Source of the DNA: Mycetohabitans sp. B8
GTDB taxonomy: Bacteria; Pseudomonadota; Gammaproteobacteria; Burkholderiales; Burkholderiaceae
Reading direction: 5' to 3'
Assembly: GCF_021991875.1 (NCBI RefSeq)
Contig: NZ_JAHLKR010000016.1
Span: 62,001-126,000, forward strand
Length of the DNA stretch: 64,000 nucleotides
The translations under genes and the position numbers were made by a program. Shown one piece after another: positions 47,864-58,327 of the stretch. How positions within the stretch are numbered: the first letter of the stretch is position 1; each line of letters starts with the position of its first letter. Below the pieces are notes generated by a model. It was not told where the DNA came from, made no database searches, and was given only the letters and a program-made list of their open reading frames with translations.

Positions 47864-50308
47864 TTGACATCTACGCCTGAATTGCGTCCGCGCGAACCGG
47901 ATAGTTCGCTCTCGGTCGATGGCGCGCCGGCCGCGCCGACGCTGACCTCGGACGGACTCACCGTTGCTTTGCGCCGGCTCGCCGAACTCGACGCGATCTT
48001 CGCCGCGGACGGTGTGTTGGCCCATCATATCGATGGCTATCGGCCGCGCGACGCGCAACTGCGCATGGCGCAAGCGGTCGCGGCGGCGATCGATGCGACG
48101 GGTCGCCTGCCGGATGCTGGCGCGCTTGCGCTGGCCCATACCGAACGTCCATCGCGGCGGCTCAGCGCGCCGCGCGCCGCGCTGCACGGTGAGCCGGGCG
48201 CCGCGCCTGCCGGCGCTGCGTCGTGCGACGCGGATGCGACGGCGGGCGACAATACACTGATTGTCGAAGCCGGTACCGGCACCGGTAAGACCTTCGCGTA
48301 TCTAGTGCCCGCGATGCTGTGGGGGGGCAAGGTGATCGTGTCCACCGGCACTAAGCATTTGCAGGACCAGCTGTTCCAGCGCGACATTCCGACGGTGCGC
48401 GACGCGCTCGCGGTCCCCATATCGATCGCGATGCTCAAGGGACGCGCGAACTATCTGTGTCACTATTACCTGGCGCGCACCGCCGACAACGGCCGGTTGC
48501 CGTCGCGGCAGGACGCCGCGCATTTACAGGAAATCATGCGTTTTGCGAAGGTCACGCGCAGTGGTGACAAGGCCGAGTTGGCTAGCGTGCCGGAAAACGC
48601 GCCAGTGTGGTCACTGGTGACATCCACACGCGACAATTGCCTGTCGCAGGAGTGCCCGCATTACAAAGACTGCTTTGTGATGCAGGCGCGTCGCGATGCG
48701 CAGCAGGCTGATCTCGTGGTTGTCAATCACCATCTGTTCTTTGCCGACATCATGCTGCGCGACACCGGCATGGCCGAGTTGCTGCCCAGCGCGAACACGA
48801 TCATCTTCGACGAGGCGCACCAACTGCCCGAGACCGCGACACTGTTTTTTGGCGAGACGTTGTCTACCGCGCAACTGCTCGAACTGGCCCGCGACAGCGT
48901 CGCCGAAGGCCTGCTCAACGCGCGCGATGCAGTCGAATGGACGCGGCTTGGCGCGACGCTGGAGCGCGCCGCGCGCGACGTCAGGCTCGCGTTTAAGCAG
49001 GATTCGCTACGCATTTCGCAGTCGCAACTCGGCAACGAGCATCCGCTGTTTGACGCGCTCGTCGGCGTCGAAGCGGCGCTCGACGAATTGATCGCGTCGC
49101 TCGCGCAGCAGGCCGAACGCGCGGAGCCGCTGGCCAACTGCTTGCGGCGTGCCCGAGAACTGCGGCAAATGCTCGACGGCTGGTGTGGGCCGGACAACGC
49201 GCCGGCGCACACCGCGCCATCCGCGGGCTCGCGGCGGGGCGCGCCATTGGGCGCAGCGCGGCAACGCGGCGATGCCGCATCGACATCAAAATCGGCATCG
49301 GCATCTACATCAGGATCTGCGCTGGCATCGACATCGACATCGGCATCTACATCAAGATCCGCTTCGGGATCGGTGCAGCCAGACGACGCAGGCCAATTCG
49401 GCGACGAGAGGGTGTGCTGGGTGGAGGTATTTTCCCACACGGTACAATTGCATCAGACACCATTGTCCGTCGCTCCGATATTCGCGAAGCAACGCGCGGG
49501 CGCGCCTCGCGCATGGATCTTCACGTCCGCGACGTTGTCCGTGCGGGGCGATTTTAACCACTACGCTACGCAAATGGGCCTGAACGCGCGTCGCTCGATG
49601 ACGCTGCCCAGCCCGTTCGACTATCCGAATCAGGCATTGCTGTACGTGCCGCGCAATTTGCCGCAACCGTCATCGCCGTATTTCACGGATGCGGTGTTTG
49701 ACGCCGCGCTGCCGGCGATCGAGGCGTCCGGCGGCGGTGTGTTCGTGCTATGCACGACACTGCGGGCGGTCGATCGGATGGCCGCGCGTTTGCGCGACGC
49801 GATCCTCGCGCGGGGATGGCCGTATCCGTTGCTGGTGCAAGGCGAGGCCAGCCGTACCGAGTTGCTGGACCGTTTCCGTCAATACGGCAACGCGATCCTG
49901 GTGGGCAGCCAAAGCTTCTGGGAGGGCGTGGACGTGCGTGGCGACGCGTTGTCGCTGGTGGTCATCGACAAGCTGCCGTTTGCGCCGCCCGACGATCCGG
50001 TGCTGGCCGCGCGGATGGATGCATTGACGCGCAAGGGGCTGAGCCCGTTCGCGGTGCACCAGCTGCCGCAGGCCGTGATCACGCTGAAGCAGGGGGCCGG
50101 CAGGCTGATCCGTGCCGAAACCGATCGCGGTGTGCTGATGATCTGCGATCCGCGCCTGGTCGACAAGCCGTACGGCAAGCGCATTTGGCAAAGCCTGCCC
50201 CCGTTCCGACGCACCCGTGAGATCGATGCGGTGCAAACCTTTTTTACCGACTCGGTGTCAGCGGATCTGCCCGTCGATTTACACCACCCAGTGTCCCAGT
50301 TGGCGTGA
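47864..50308 (+). CDS. DinG/YoaA-type XPD-like DNA helicase
   Basis: This 814-residue iron-sulfur superfamily 2 helicase has Walker A EAGTGTGKT at 135-143, the cluster cysteines C199, C259, C264 and C270 (DNCLSQECPHYKDC), the DEAH box at 316-319 and the late motifs VGSQSFWEGVDVRGD and LKQGAGRLIR. E. coli YoaA acts in repair of stalled forks; DinG clears R-loops. Two low-complexity insertions are unusual: residues about 82-128 before Walker A, and about 450-512, where a DNA repeat encodes a Ser/Thr/Ala tract. The start is a TTG at 47864. There is no LexA box that I can recognise upstream. Confidence 0.93.
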   Translation: MTSTPELRPREPDSSLSVDGAPAAPTLTSDGLTVALRRLAELDAIFAADGVLAHHIDGYRPRDAQLRMAQAVAAAIDATGRLPDAGALALAHTERPSRRLSAPRAALHGEPGAAPAGAASCDADATAGDNTLIVEAGTGTGKTFAYLVPAMLWGGKVIVSTGTKHLQDQLFQRDIPTVRDALAVPISIAMLKGRANYLCHYYLARTADNGRLPSRQDAAHLQEIMRFAKVTRSGDKAELASVPENAPVWSLVTSTRDNCLSQECPHYKDCFVMQARRDAQQADLVVVNHHLFFADIMLRDTGMAELLPSANTIIFDEAHQLPETATLFFGETLSTAQLLELARDSVAEGLLNARDAVEWTRLGATLERAARDVRLAFKQDSLRISQSQLGNEHPLFDALVGVEAALDELIASLAQQAERAEPLANCLRRARELRQMLDGWCGPDNAPAHTAPSAGSRRGAPLGAARQRGDAASTSKSASASTSGSALASTSTSASTSRSASGSVQPDDAGQFGDERVCWVEVFSHTVQLHQTPLSVAPIFAKQRAGAPRAWIFTSATLSVRGDFNHYATQMGLNARRSMTLPSPFDYPNQALLYVPRNLPQPSSPYFTDAVFDAALPAIEASGGGVFVLCTTLRAVDRMAARLRDAILARGWPYPLLVQGEASRTELLDRFRQYGNAILVGSQSFWEGVDVRGDALSLVVIDKLPFAPPDDPVLAARMDALTRKGLSPFAVHQLPQAVITLKQGAGRLIRAETDRGVLMICDPRLVDKPYGKRIWQSLPPFRRTREIDAVQTFFTDSVSADLPVDLHHPVSQLA
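49281..49374 (+). repeat. Hexamer-based repeat tract inside the helicase gene
   Basis: The tract is built from RRCATC-type hexamers. Two 30-bp copies, 49291-49320 and 49333-49362, match at 27 of 30 positions and are 42 bp apart. All units keep the frame and encode alternating Ser with Ala or Thr. Repeat number could vary between strains without frameshift because the unit is 6 bp. Confidence 0.8.
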
Positions 50309-50332
50309 TGGTTACGGGCATCACGCGGACAT

Positions 50333-50356
50333 GAAAAAGCCCGGCGTAAGCCGGGC
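50333..50356 (-). terminator. Intrinsic terminator after bamD
   Basis: GCCCGGC (50339-50345), loop GTAA, GCCGGGC (50350-50356). The A-run at 50334-50338 becomes a T-run on the minus strand, so it ends bamD. It lies between bamD and the convergent helicase gene. Confidence 0.85.
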
Positions 50357-50421
50357 GATTCGACGACAGGCGTGGCGCGGCGCCACGCGCTATCCAAACC
50401 GGCGCGTGCGGCCGGCCCGGT

Positions 50422-51237
50422 TTACCAGAATTGATACCAGGGCTTTTCACCCTTGCGCAGTGCGCGGGCGTGACCGGTTACGTAGGGGCTGTCCGGAAAC
50501 GTCGATGTGAGCACGCGCTGGGTATCGTCGGCGAGCTGTGGCTGGTTCAGCGCGCGATACGACAATATCATTACATGCAGCGCATCCTCGGTGGCCGGCG
50601 CGTTCTTGTATTCCTTGAGCACCCGTTGCGCGCGGTTGATCGCGGCGACGTACGCGCCGCGCCGATAGTAATAGTCGGCGGTGTGCACTTCATGCGATGC
50701 CAATGCGTTGACGATGTAACGCATGCGCTGTGCGGCATCCGGCGCGTACTTGCTGCTTGGATACTTGTCGACGACGACGCGGAACGCATCGTACGAGTCA
50801 CGCAACGCCTTCGGGTCGCGCTCGCTCATGTCCTGGCCGGCGAAGCGGCCGAACAGGCCCAGGTCGTCGTTGAAGCTGATCAGGCCCTTCAGGTAGTACG
50901 CGTACGCAATATCCGGATGGTCGGGGTGTAACTGGATGAAGCGGTCCACCGCTTGTTCGGCCGCCGCTGTTTCATTGTCCTTCCATTGGCAGTACGCGAC
51001 GTTGATTTGTGCCTGTTGCGCGAAATGACCGAACGGATCGCGCCCCTGCAGCAATTCGAAGTACTTCGAGCACTTGCTCCAGTCACCGGCGGTAAAGGCA
51101 TCCTGGGCCTCCGAGTATAATTTCTGATTGGTCCACGCCGCCGTTTCGTCCGTTTTCTCGGGCAGACCATGGCAGCCGGCGACGATCGCCGCTGCGATGG
51201 CCGCGGCGGCAATCCTCAATGTGTTCAGCACTCGCAT
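50422..51237 (-). CDS. bamD: Outer-membrane assembly lipoprotein BamD
   Basis: This 271-residue essential BAM component has a signal peptide ending in lipobox VAGC (C22), followed by TPR-type helices ([40 protein letters not shown]-like; [18 protein letters not shown]). Five TPR repeats span residues about 40-250, matching the family length. The start codon at 51237 lies only 16 bp from that of the divergent rluD, so each promoter must overlap the other gene or lie in the tiny gap. It binds BamA and recognises beta-signals of outer-membrane proteins. Confidence 0.96.
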   Translation of the reverse strand: MRVLNTLRIAAAAIAAAIVAGCHGLPEKTDETAAWTNQKLYSEAQDAFTAGDWSKCSKYFELLQGRDPFGHFAQQAQINVAYCQWKDNETAAAEQAVDRFIQLHPDHPDIAYAYYLKGLISFNDDLGLFGRFAGQDMSERDPKALRDSYDAFRVVVDKYPSSKYAPDAAQRMRYIVNALASHEVHTADYYYRRGAYVAAINRAQRVLKEYKNAPATEDALHVMILSYRALNQPQLADDTQRVLTSTFPDSPYVTGHARALRKGEKPWYQFW

Positions 51238-51253
51238 TTCCAGTGAAGTCCAG

Positions 51254-52372
51254 ATGACTCGTTCAAATGACCGGTCCAGCGCCGGCGTCGATCCGCACGA
51301 TTATAGCCCAAGCGAAAGCCCAGCCCGCCTCGACGAGCATGTTGCGCGGGTACCACCGGCGCTGGCGGGCGAGCGGCTGGACAAGGTTCTTGCGCGCCTG
51401 TTCCCCGCCTTCTCGCGCAGCCGCCTGCAGACATGGATCGACGCGGGGCGCGTGACGTTGGACGGTACACCGGCGCGCTCACGCCAGCCCGTGCCGCTGG
51501 GTGCGACCGTGCGGCTCGTGCCGGATCTGTTGCCGCAAGCGCTGGCGTTCGTGCCAGAGCCGGTGCCATTGCCGATCGTCTATGAGGACGACACCCTGGT
51601 TGTAATCGACAAGCCGGCCGGGCTGGTCGTGCACCCGGCCGCGGGCAATTGGAGCGGCACGCTGCTCAACGGCCTGCTGCATCGCTATCCGGACGCCGCC
51701 GGACTGCCGCGTGCGGGCATCGTGCACCGGCTGGACAAGGACACGTCGGGCCTGATGGTGGTCGCGCGCACGTTGGCCGCGCAGACGGATTTGGTTAGGC
51801 AGTTGCAGGCGCGCACGGTCAAGCGTCGCTATATCGCGCTTGCCTGGGGCGTGACGCCGCCGAGCGGATGCATCGATGCGCCGATCGGACGTGATCCGCG
51901 CGAGCGCACGCGCATGGCGGTGCTCGCCGGGGCCGCCGGCAAGGCCGCGCGCACGCACTTCGAGACCGTGGCCACCGGCGTGTGGTCCGGGCAACCGGTC
52001 TCGAGGCTGCTTTGTGATCTGGAAACCGGACGCACGCATCAGATCCGCGTACATCTTGCCCATACCGGCCATCCGCTGCTGGGTGACCCGCTGTATGGCC
52101 GCGTGCGCAACGCGCGGCAACGGCCCGCGCTGCCCGCCGGCTTCGCGCGCCAGGCGCTGCATGCGTGGCGGCTTGCACTGGTGCACCCGGCCACCCACGC
52201 GCCGGTGGCGTGGCGCTCGGCGATGCCGCAGGACCTGGCGCAATTGGCCGCCGTGCTCGGCCTGGCGGACACACCCGATGACGAGGCTGCGACAATCGAC
52301 TTCGCACAGCAACACGCCTACGATGACGGCGGCGACAGTGTTGCCGACGATGAGGAGGACGAGTTCGAATGA
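51254..52372 (+). CDS. rluD: 23S rRNA pseudouridine synthase RluD
   Basis: This 372-residue enzyme makes pseudouridines 1911, 1915 and 1917 in 23S rRNA helix 69. An S4-like RNA-binding domain ([33 protein letters not shown]) precedes the catalytic domain, whose active Asp lies in [19 protein letters not shown]. The C-terminal 30 residues are Asp/Glu-rich. The ATG at 51254 is preferred; upstream codons in this frame overlap bamD antisense. It is divergent from bamD, as in E. coli, and its stop overlaps pgeF. Confidence 0.96.
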   Translation: MTRSNDRSSAGVDPHDYSPSESPARLDEHVARVPPALAGERLDKVLARLFPAFSRSRLQTWIDAGRVTLDGTPARSRQPVPLGATVRLVPDLLPQALAFVPEPVPLPIVYEDDTLVVIDKPAGLVVHPAAGNWSGTLLNGLLHRYPDAAGLPRAGIVHRLDKDTSGLMVVARTLAAQTDLVRQLQARTVKRRYIALAWGVTPPSGCIDAPIGRDPRERTRMAVLAGAAGKAARTHFETVATGVWSGQPVSRLLCDLETGRTHQIRVHLAHTGHPLLGDPLYGRVRNARQRPALPAGFARQALHAWRLALVHPATHAPVAWRSAMPQDLAQLAAVLGLADTPDDEAATIDFAQQHAYDDGGDSVADDEEDEFE

Positions 52373-53253
52373 ATCCGATCGGGGACCCGACGTCCCAATG
52401 CTTTGCCGAGTTGACGCTGTCCGACTGCATCGTGCCGGACTGGCGCGTGAGTCCCCGCGTGTGTGCGCTGATTACGACGCGCGCCGGCGGCGTGAGCCGT
52501 GGCGCATATGGTGTGCTGCGCAATCAGCAATGCGCGCCCGGCGGCCTGAACCTGGGGCTGCATACCGGCGATGACATGGATGCGGTGCACGAGAACCGTC
52601 GCCGCGTGCTCGCGCTGGCGGGTGCGCACGCCGCATGGCTCGAGCAGGTGCATGGCACGCGCGTGGTCAGCGCCGACGAAGTGGTCGAGACCGATCTGCT
52701 AACGGCCGATGCCAGCGTGACCGACCGCGCCGGGGCGGTTTGCGCGATACTGGTAGCTGACTGCATGCCGGTGTTGATTTGCGACGAAGCCGGCCGGGCC
52801 GTTGGCGCCGCGCATGCCGGATGGCGCGGGCTCGTCGGCGGCGTGATCGAGCATACGGTCGATGCGGTGTGCGCATTGCTCGCGCGCGATGAGCACGCGC
52901 CCGGAGTGCTGCACGCCTATCTCGGACCATCGATCGGCCCCTGTGCGTTTGAAGTCGGGGAAGAGGTACGCACCGCGTTCCTCGACGCGTCGCTGCCGGA
53001 TGAGCGCGATGCGACCGATGCGGCGTTCGTTGCGCTGCCCTCACGGGTCGATGACGTCGCCGATGTGCACGGCGATGGCCGATGCAAGTACCTTGGGAAT
53101 CTCGGCGCACTAGCCCGGCTGAGGCTGGCCCGGGTCGGCGTGCACCATGTGAGCGGGCCCCACGCGTGCACCTTCAGCGATCCTGCGCGTTTCTATTCCT
53201 ATCGCCGGGACCGTACGACGGGTCGCATGGCAGCATTGATCTGGCTGGCCTGA
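52369..53253 (+). CDS. pgeF: Peptidoglycan editing factor PgeF (laccase-domain, YfiH)
   Basis: This 294-residue protein belongs to the laccase-domain family. Characterised members act as purine nucleoside phosphorylase/adenosine deaminase-like enzymes and prevent UDP-MurNAc carrying serine from entering murein. Metal or active-site residues lie in [24 protein letters not shown] and [13 protein letters not shown]. The [17 protein letters not shown] segment is conserved. Its ATG overlaps the rluD stop (ATGA), the usual coupling for this pair. Confidence 0.93.
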   Translation: MNPIGDPTSQCFAELTLSDCIVPDWRVSPRVCALITTRAGGVSRGAYGVLRNQQCAPGGLNLGLHTGDDMDAVHENRRRVLALAGAHAAWLEQVHGTRVVSADEVVETDLLTADASVTDRAGAVCAILVADCMPVLICDEAGRAVGAAHAGWRGLVGGVIEHTVDAVCALLARDEHAPGVLHAYLGPSIGPCAFEVGEEVRTAFLDASLPDERDATDAAFVALPSRVDDVADVHGDGRCKYLGNLGALARLRLARVGVHHVSGPHACTFSDPARFYSYRRDRTTGRMAALIWLA

Positions 53254-53391
53254 CCCTGTGTGCGGCGCGGCGGTGGTTCCGCCGCCACGTGTCGCACCGC
53301 CCCATGCCGCACGGCCGTCGTCGTGTGCCGCGACATCGGGAAAATGCCGATTAAAAAAAATGGCGCGGTGCGGCAAAATCGTGGGTCGTGA

Positions 53392-53421
53392 TTGACACGC
53401 GTCATGCGGGGGAGCAAGAAT
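53392..53421 (+). promoter_or_regulatory. Candidate phaC promoter
   Basis: A perfect TTGACA (53392-53397), an 18-bp spacer and AAGAAT (53416-53421) lie about 103 bp before the phaC ATG in an otherwise gene-free 271-bp gap. The gap also has an A-rich block at 53353-53360. Confidence 0.6.
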
Positions 53422-53524
53422 GCCCGGAGGCGGGCGATCGGCGACGGTCTTGCAGCGCGTTCGCGTGACCGATACACAGCCTGTCTTTGTCACTCCATAA
53501 GCGCACCGGGCACTCCATACGGGT

Positions 53525-55300
53525 ATGGCAGACTCATCCAGAACCTCGCAGCAATCCAGCACGGGCGCTTCGTTAGGCAGTGATCCGGCCGGCGATATCC
53601 GACCTCTGGTCGACGGCGGGCTGCCGAATGCGTCGGCGGCGTTGACGAACTCGTTTGCGTCGCTCGGTGCGCTGCCCAGCGTGAGATTCGATCCGCGGCG
53701 ATTGCAAGCGTTGCAGCATGACTATCTGCACGAGTGCCAGACATTGATCGAGCGCGCGCTGAAATTCACGCTGGGCTCGGCGGACATCGATGGGCTGCTT
53801 GAGCCGGGCAACCGCCGCTTTAGCGCCGACGAATGGAAGGCGACGCCGACCTACGCGTTGACGGCGGCATGGTACCTGCTCAATTCGCGCTATCTAAACA
53901 AGCTTGTGGATGCGCTAGAGGCGGAGGCGAAGACGCGCGAGCGGATCCGTTTCGTCGTCGAGCAGTGGGTCGCTGCGGCATCGCCGAGCAATTTTTTCGC
54001 GCTGAATCCGGAAGCGCAAAAGATGCTGCTCGACACCCAGGGGGAAAGCCTGCGGCGGGGCATCGCGAACCTGTTGGCGGATCTGCAGCGCGGCAAGATC
54101 TCGCAGACCGACGAATCGCGTTTCGTGGTCGGCAAAAACCTGGCGAGCACTGAAGGCTGGGTCGTGTTCGAGAACGAGTTGATCCAGTTGATTCAATACA
54201 CGCCACGTACGCCGACGGTCCACGAGCGGCCGCTGCTGGTCGTGCCGCCGTGCATCAACAAATTCTACATTCTGGATCTGCAGCCGGACAATTCGTTGGT
54301 GCGCTACGCGCTCGATGAGGGCCACGCCGTGTTCCTAATATCGTGGCGCAATGCGGATGCGTCGATTGCGCACAAGACGTGGGATGACTATATCGCTGAC
54401 GGCGTGCTCGCGGCGATCGATGTCACGCGCGACATTACCGGCCGTGAGCAGATCAACACCCTCGGCTTCTGCGTTGGTGGCACGCTGCTCGCGACGGCGC
54501 TGGCCGTGCGTGCCGCGCGCGGCGAATACCCGGCTGCGTCGATGACGCTGTTCACCGCGATGCTGGATTTCGGCGACACGGGTGTGCTCGATGTGTTCGT
54601 CGATGACGCGCACGTCGCGATGCGCGAGCAGACGATTGGCGCAAAAGGGGGCGGCGCGCCAGGCTTGATGCGCGGCGTCGAGTTTGCAAACACGTTCTCG
54701 TTGCTGCGGCCAAACGACCTAGTATGGAACTACGTGGTCGACCATTACCTGAAGGGACGCACGCCGGTGCCATTGGACCTGCTGTACTGGAACAGCGATT
54801 CGACGAATCTGCCGGGGCCCATGTATGCGCGCTATTTGCGCCAGACGTACCTAGAGAACCGCTTGCGCGTGCCGGGCGGCGTAACGGTGTGCGGGGAGCC
54901 GGTGGATCTGACCCAGATCGACGTGCCCACATTCATCTATGGATCAAGGGACGACCATATCGTGCCGTGGCGCACCGCGTACGCATCGACGTCGCTGCTC
55001 AGCGGTCCGCTCAAGTTCGTGCTTGGCGCATCCGGGCACATTGCGGGAGTGATCAATCCGCCGGCTAAGAACAAGCGCAGTTATTGGGCGATCGAAGAGG
55101 AAACACGCGCGTTGCCAAACGATCCCGAACAATGGCTCCAGCAATCCACGCAGCGGCCCGGAAGCTGGTGGCCGGAATGGTCGAGGTGGCTCATGCAGTA
55201 CGGTGGCAAACGGATCAAGGCGCGAGCGAAGGCCGGCAATGCGACATACCCGCCGATCGAACCCGCGCCGGGCCGTTATGTCCTCGTGCGCGACGTATAA
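53525..55300 (+). CDS. phaC: Class I polyhydroxyalkanoate synthase
   Basis: This 591-residue enzyme polymerises 3-hydroxybutyryl-CoA on the granule surface. The lipase-like box with catalytic Cys is GFCVGGTLL (C316), the catalytic Asp is near YGSRDDHIVPW and the His in GASGHIAGVINPP. The N-terminal domain (residues about 70-200, PTYALTAAWYLLNSRYLNKL) is typical. Length and absence of a PhaE or PhaR (class III/IV) partner indicate class I. It heads the phaC-phaA-phaB-phaR cluster. Confidence 0.97.
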   Translation: MADSSRTSQQSSTGASLGSDPAGDIRPLVDGGLPNASAALTNSFASLGALPSVRFDPRRLQALQHDYLHECQTLIERALKFTLGSADIDGLLEPGNRRFSADEWKATPTYALTAAWYLLNSRYLNKLVDALEAEAKTRERIRFVVEQWVAAASPSNFFALNPEAQKMLLDTQGESLRRGIANLLADLQRGKISQTDESRFVVGKNLASTEGWVVFENELIQLIQYTPRTPTVHERPLLVVPPCINKFYILDLQPDNSLVRYALDEGHAVFLISWRNADASIAHKTWDDYIADGVLAAIDVTRDITGREQINTLGFCVGGTLLATALAVRAARGEYPAASMTLFTAMLDFGDTGVLDVFVDDAHVAMREQTIGAKGGGAPGLMRGVEFANTFSLLRPNDLVWNYVVDHYLKGRTPVPLDLLYWNSDSTNLPGPMYARYLRQTYLENRLRVPGGVTVCGEPVDLTQIDVPTFIYGSRDDHIVPWRTAYASTSLLSGPLKFVLGASGHIAGVINPPAKNKRSYWAIEEETRALPNDPEQWLQQSTQRPGSWWPEWSRWLMQYGGKRIKARAKAGNATYPPIEPAPGRYVLVRDV

Positions 55301-55347
55301 ACCCGGCGCGCGCGCAATCGGATGAGGGTTTTTAAAAAGGCAGGCGA

Positions 55348-56529
55348 ATGACTGACGTTGTGATCGTGTCCGCCGTCCGTACCGCGGTCGGCAAATTCGG
55401 TGGCTCGCTGGCGCGCATTCCCGCGCCCGAGCTTGGCGCAATAGTGATCCGGGCCGCCCTGGAGCGGGCCGGCGTGAAGCCGGAACAGGTCAGCGACGTG
55501 GTCCTGGGGCAGGTGTTGACCGCCGGCTCCGGCCAAAATCCGGCGCGCCAAGCGCTGATCAAGGCCGGGCTGCCCACTGCCGTGCCGGCGATGACGATCA
55601 ACAAGGTCTGCGGCTCCGGCCTGCAAGCGGTGATGCTGGCCGCCAACGCGGTGATCGCCGGCGACGCGCAGATTGTGGTCGCGGGTGGCCAGGAGAACAT
55701 GAGCGCCGCGCCGCACGTGCTGCCCGGATCGCGCGACGGCTTCCGGATGGGGGAGGCGAAGCTGATCGACAGCATGATCGTCGACGGCTTATGGGACGTC
55801 TATAACCAGTACCATATGGGCATCACCGCCGAGAACGTCGCTCAGCAGTATGGCATTACGCGTGACGCACAAGACCAGTTCGCCGCGCTGTCGCAGAACA
55901 AGGCCGAGGCCGCGCAGAAGGCCGGCCGCTTCGACGACGAGATCGTGCCGATCGATATCCCCCAGAAGAAGGGCGAGCTGGTGCGCTTTGCGACCGACGA
56001 GTTTGTGCGCCACGGCATGACCGCGCAATCGCTGGCCGGGCTTAAGCCGGCGTTTTTAAAGGGGGGCACGGTCACCGCGGCGAACGCATCGGGCATCAAC
56101 GACGGCGCGGCGGCGCTTGTCGTGATGTCGGCGAAGAAGGCCGAAGCACTCGGCTTGAAGCCGCTGGCTCGGATCAAGGCGTACGCGAGCGCGGGGGTCG
56201 ACCCGAAGGTGATGGGCATGGGACCGGTGCCCGCCTCGCGTCGCTGCCTGGAGCGCGCGGGCTGGTCGGTGGCCGACTTGGACCTGCTGGAGATCAACGA
56301 GGCGTTTGCCGCGCAGGCGCTGGCGGTCCATCAGGAAATGGGCTGGGACGTGTCGAAGGTCAACGTGAATGGCGGCTCGATCGCCATCGGTCATCCGATT
56401 GGCGCTTCCGGTGCGCGTATCTTGGTTACCCTGTTACATGAAATGCGCCGGCGCGATGTGAAGCGCGGTCTGGCGTCGTTGTGCATCGGTGGTGGCATGG
56501 GCGTCGCACTCGCGCTCGAACGTGACTGA
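55348..56529 (+). CDS. phaA: Acetyl-CoA acetyltransferase (beta-ketothiolase)
   Basis: This 393-residue thiolase condenses two acetyl-CoA to acetoacetyl-CoA. The nucleophilic Cys is in [16 protein letters not shown] (about C90), the His in [15 protein letters not shown] and [16 protein letters not shown], and the second Cys in [15 protein letters not shown]. Length and motifs are canonical for the PHB thiolase. It lies 47 bp after phaC with AAGGCAGG-like ribosome binding sequence and 46 bp before phaB. Confidence 0.97.
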   Translation: MTDVVIVSAVRTAVGKFGGSLARIPAPELGAIVIRAALERAGVKPEQVSDVVLGQVLTAGSGQNPARQALIKAGLPTAVPAMTINKVCGSGLQAVMLAANAVIAGDAQIVVAGGQENMSAAPHVLPGSRDGFRMGEAKLIDSMIVDGLWDVYNQYHMGITAENVAQQYGITRDAQDQFAALSQNKAEAAQKAGRFDDEIVPIDIPQKKGELVRFATDEFVRHGMTAQSLAGLKPAFLKGGTVTAANASGINDGAAALVVMSAKKAEALGLKPLARIKAYASAGVDPKVMGMGPVPASRRCLERAGWSVADLDLLEINEAFAAQALAVHQEMGWDVSKVNVNGGSIAIGHPIGASGARILVTLLHEMRRRDVKRGLASLCIGGGMGVALALERD

Positions 56530-56575
56530 GTGACATCGGCGCAAGCAACAGAATCGATATCGGAGGACGTAACAG

Positions 56576-57316
56576 ATGACACAGCGCATTGCATACGTAA
56601 CGGGAGGGATGGGCGGCATCGGTACCGCGATCTGCCAACGGCTGCACCGCGATGGATTTCGTGTGGTGGCCGGATGCGGCCCAAACTCGCCCCGTCGCAC
56701 AAAATGGCTCGACGACCAGAAGGCATTGGGTTTCGAGTTCATCGCGTCCGAGGGCAATGTCGGCGATTGGAGCTCAACCAAAGCGGCGTTCGACAAAGTC
56801 AAGGCCGAAGTCGGTGATATCGACGTGCTGGTCAACAACGCGGGCGTCACGCGTGACGTGGTGTTTCGCAAGATGACCGTCGAAGACTGGACCGCGGTGA
56901 TCGACACGAACCTGACGAGCCTGTTCAACGTCACGAAGCAGGTCATCGACGGCATGGTCGAGCGCGGCTGGGGGCGGGTGATCAATATCTCGTCAGTGAA
57001 CGGCCAAAAAGGGCAATTCGGGCAGACAAACTACTCGACGGCCAAGGCCGGCATCCATGGTTTCACGATGGCGCTCGCGCAAGAGGTGGCGACCAAGGGC
57101 GTGACCGTCAATACTGTGTCGCCGGGTTACATCGGCACCGACATGGTCAAAGCGATTCGTCAAGACGTGCTCGAGAAAATCATCGCGACTATTCCTGTCA
57201 AGCGCCTCGGCGCGCCGGAGGAAATTGCATCGATTGTCTCGTGGCTCGCATCGGACGAATCGGGCTTCGCGACAGGTGCGGACTTCTCCCTGAACGGTGG
57301 TTTGCACATGGGGTGA
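56576..57316 (+). CDS. phaB: Acetoacetyl-CoA reductase
   Basis: This 246-residue short-chain dehydrogenase reduces acetoacetyl-CoA to (R)-3-hydroxybutyryl-CoA with NADPH. Cofactor motif YVTGGMGGIGTAIC, NNAGVTRD, catalytic Ser in INISSVNGQKGQFGQ, and YSTAKAG (Tyr-Lys) are visible. The C-terminal GADFSLNGGLHMG is typical of PhaB. CGGAGG precedes the ATG. It supplies monomer to PhaC. Confidence 0.97.
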   Translation: MTQRIAYVTGGMGGIGTAICQRLHRDGFRVVAGCGPNSPRRTKWLDDQKALGFEFIASEGNVGDWSSTKAAFDKVKAEVGDIDVLVNNAGVTRDVVFRKMTVEDWTAVIDTNLTSLFNVTKQVIDGMVERGWGRVINISSVNGQKGQFGQTNYSTAKAGIHGFTMALAQEVATKGVTVNTVSPGYIGTDMVKAIRQDVLEKIIATIPVKRLGAPEEIASIVSWLASDESGFATGADFSLNGGLHMG

Positions 57317-57424
57317 TGCGCGTGTGGCGCGCGCGAGCCCACGCGCGCCGTGCATGCATCGCAGAACAAGGGGCATGCCGTCTGTTGAGGATGGCACGTC
57401 CGCATTCGTCCTTGAAGGCGTGAC

Positions 57425-58000
57425 ATGACGACTACAAAGAAATTTGCCGAACGTCTGATTAAGAAATATCCGAACCGTCGGCTCTACGATACCGAGACGA
57501 GCACGTACATCACGTTGAGCGACGTGAAGCAGCTCGTGCTCGATCAGGAAGCGTTCAAGGTGGTTGACGCCAAGTCCAACGAGGACCTGACGCGCAGCAT
57601 CTTGCTGCAGATCATCCTTGAAGAGGAAAGCGGCGGGGTGCCGATGTTCTCGTCGTCGATGCTGTCGCAGATCATTCGTTTCTATGGTCACGCGATGCAA
57701 GGCTTGATGGGAGCATACCTGGAGAAAAATATCCAGGCATTTATCGACATCCAAAACAAGTTTTCTGAGCAATCGAAGGGACTGTACGACAACAATGCGC
57801 TGAACCCAGAAATCTGGTCGCAGTTCATGAACATGCAAGCGCCGATGATGCAAGGCATGATGACCAGCTACATCGAACAGTCGAAGAACATGTTCGTGCA
57901 GATGCAAGAGCAAATGCAGAACCAGGCCAAGACCCTGTTCAGCAGCTTTCCGTTCGCGCCGGGTGGCGGCACGTCACCGACCGGCGGCGATAAGAAATAG
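57425..58000 (+). CDS. phaR: Polyhydroxyalkanoate synthesis repressor PhaR
   Basis: This 191-residue regulator binds both DNA and PHB granules and releases the phasin promoter when granules form. The N-terminal DNA-binding domain (LIKKYPNRRLYDTETSTYIT, LSDVKQLVLDQE) and the following granule-associated Met/Gln-rich helical region (QFMNMQAPMMQGMMTSYIEQ) match the family. It lies 108 bp after phaB, with ATG at 57425. No phasin gene is in the window, so its target lies elsewhere. Confidence 0.96.
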   Translation: MTTTKKFAERLIKKYPNRRLYDTETSTYITLSDVKQLVLDQEAFKVVDAKSNEDLTRSILLQIILEEESGGVPMFSSSMLSQIIRFYGHAMQGLMGAYLEKNIQAFIDIQNKFSEQSKGLYDNNALNPEIWSQFMNMQAPMMQGMMTSYIEQSKNMFVQMQEQMQNQAKTLFSSFPFAPGGGTSPTGGDKK

Positions 58001-58327
58001 TTGGCGCCAGTGCGCCGGATGGCGCTCCCGCACCGGGACTCGATTGCCCGCCGGGCGGGTGCTGGATCGCGTGCCGGGCGGGTGCCGGAACGTGCGGGGC
58101 GAGCGGTATTTCAGCGCACTATGAGGAGGCTGCTCGTTGCCATGCACGAAGGCGACGGCCCGATTGCGTATGGCCGTCGCAGCGGTGAAGCGCACACGTC
58201 ACGCGCAGCGGCTCGCCGTGGTCGCAGTGGAACTCGAGGCCGTCTGAGTGGGGGACTGTGTTTGGCACGGTAAAATGTGGCTTTGTCGGCGCAAGGCGCT
58301 AGAAACCCTCACAAGTACGGTACATTA
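58001..58327. other. Gap between phaR and rimO
   Basis: No convincing gene. A frame on the plus strand up to 58273 is Arg-rich and lacks a ribosome binding site. TAAAAT at 58271-58276 could be the -10 of a rimO promoter; no clear -35 matches it. The CG-rich repeats near 58040-58090 (CCGGGCGGGTGC, CCGGGCGGGTGCC) are two near-identical 12-bp copies 24 bp apart. Confidence 0.4.

Noticed and set aside
48727-49440. Minus-strand frame with Asp/Val repeats in the helicase gene
   Set aside because: The repeats are the complement of the Ser/Thr hexamer tract. The sense frame carries the helicase motifs.
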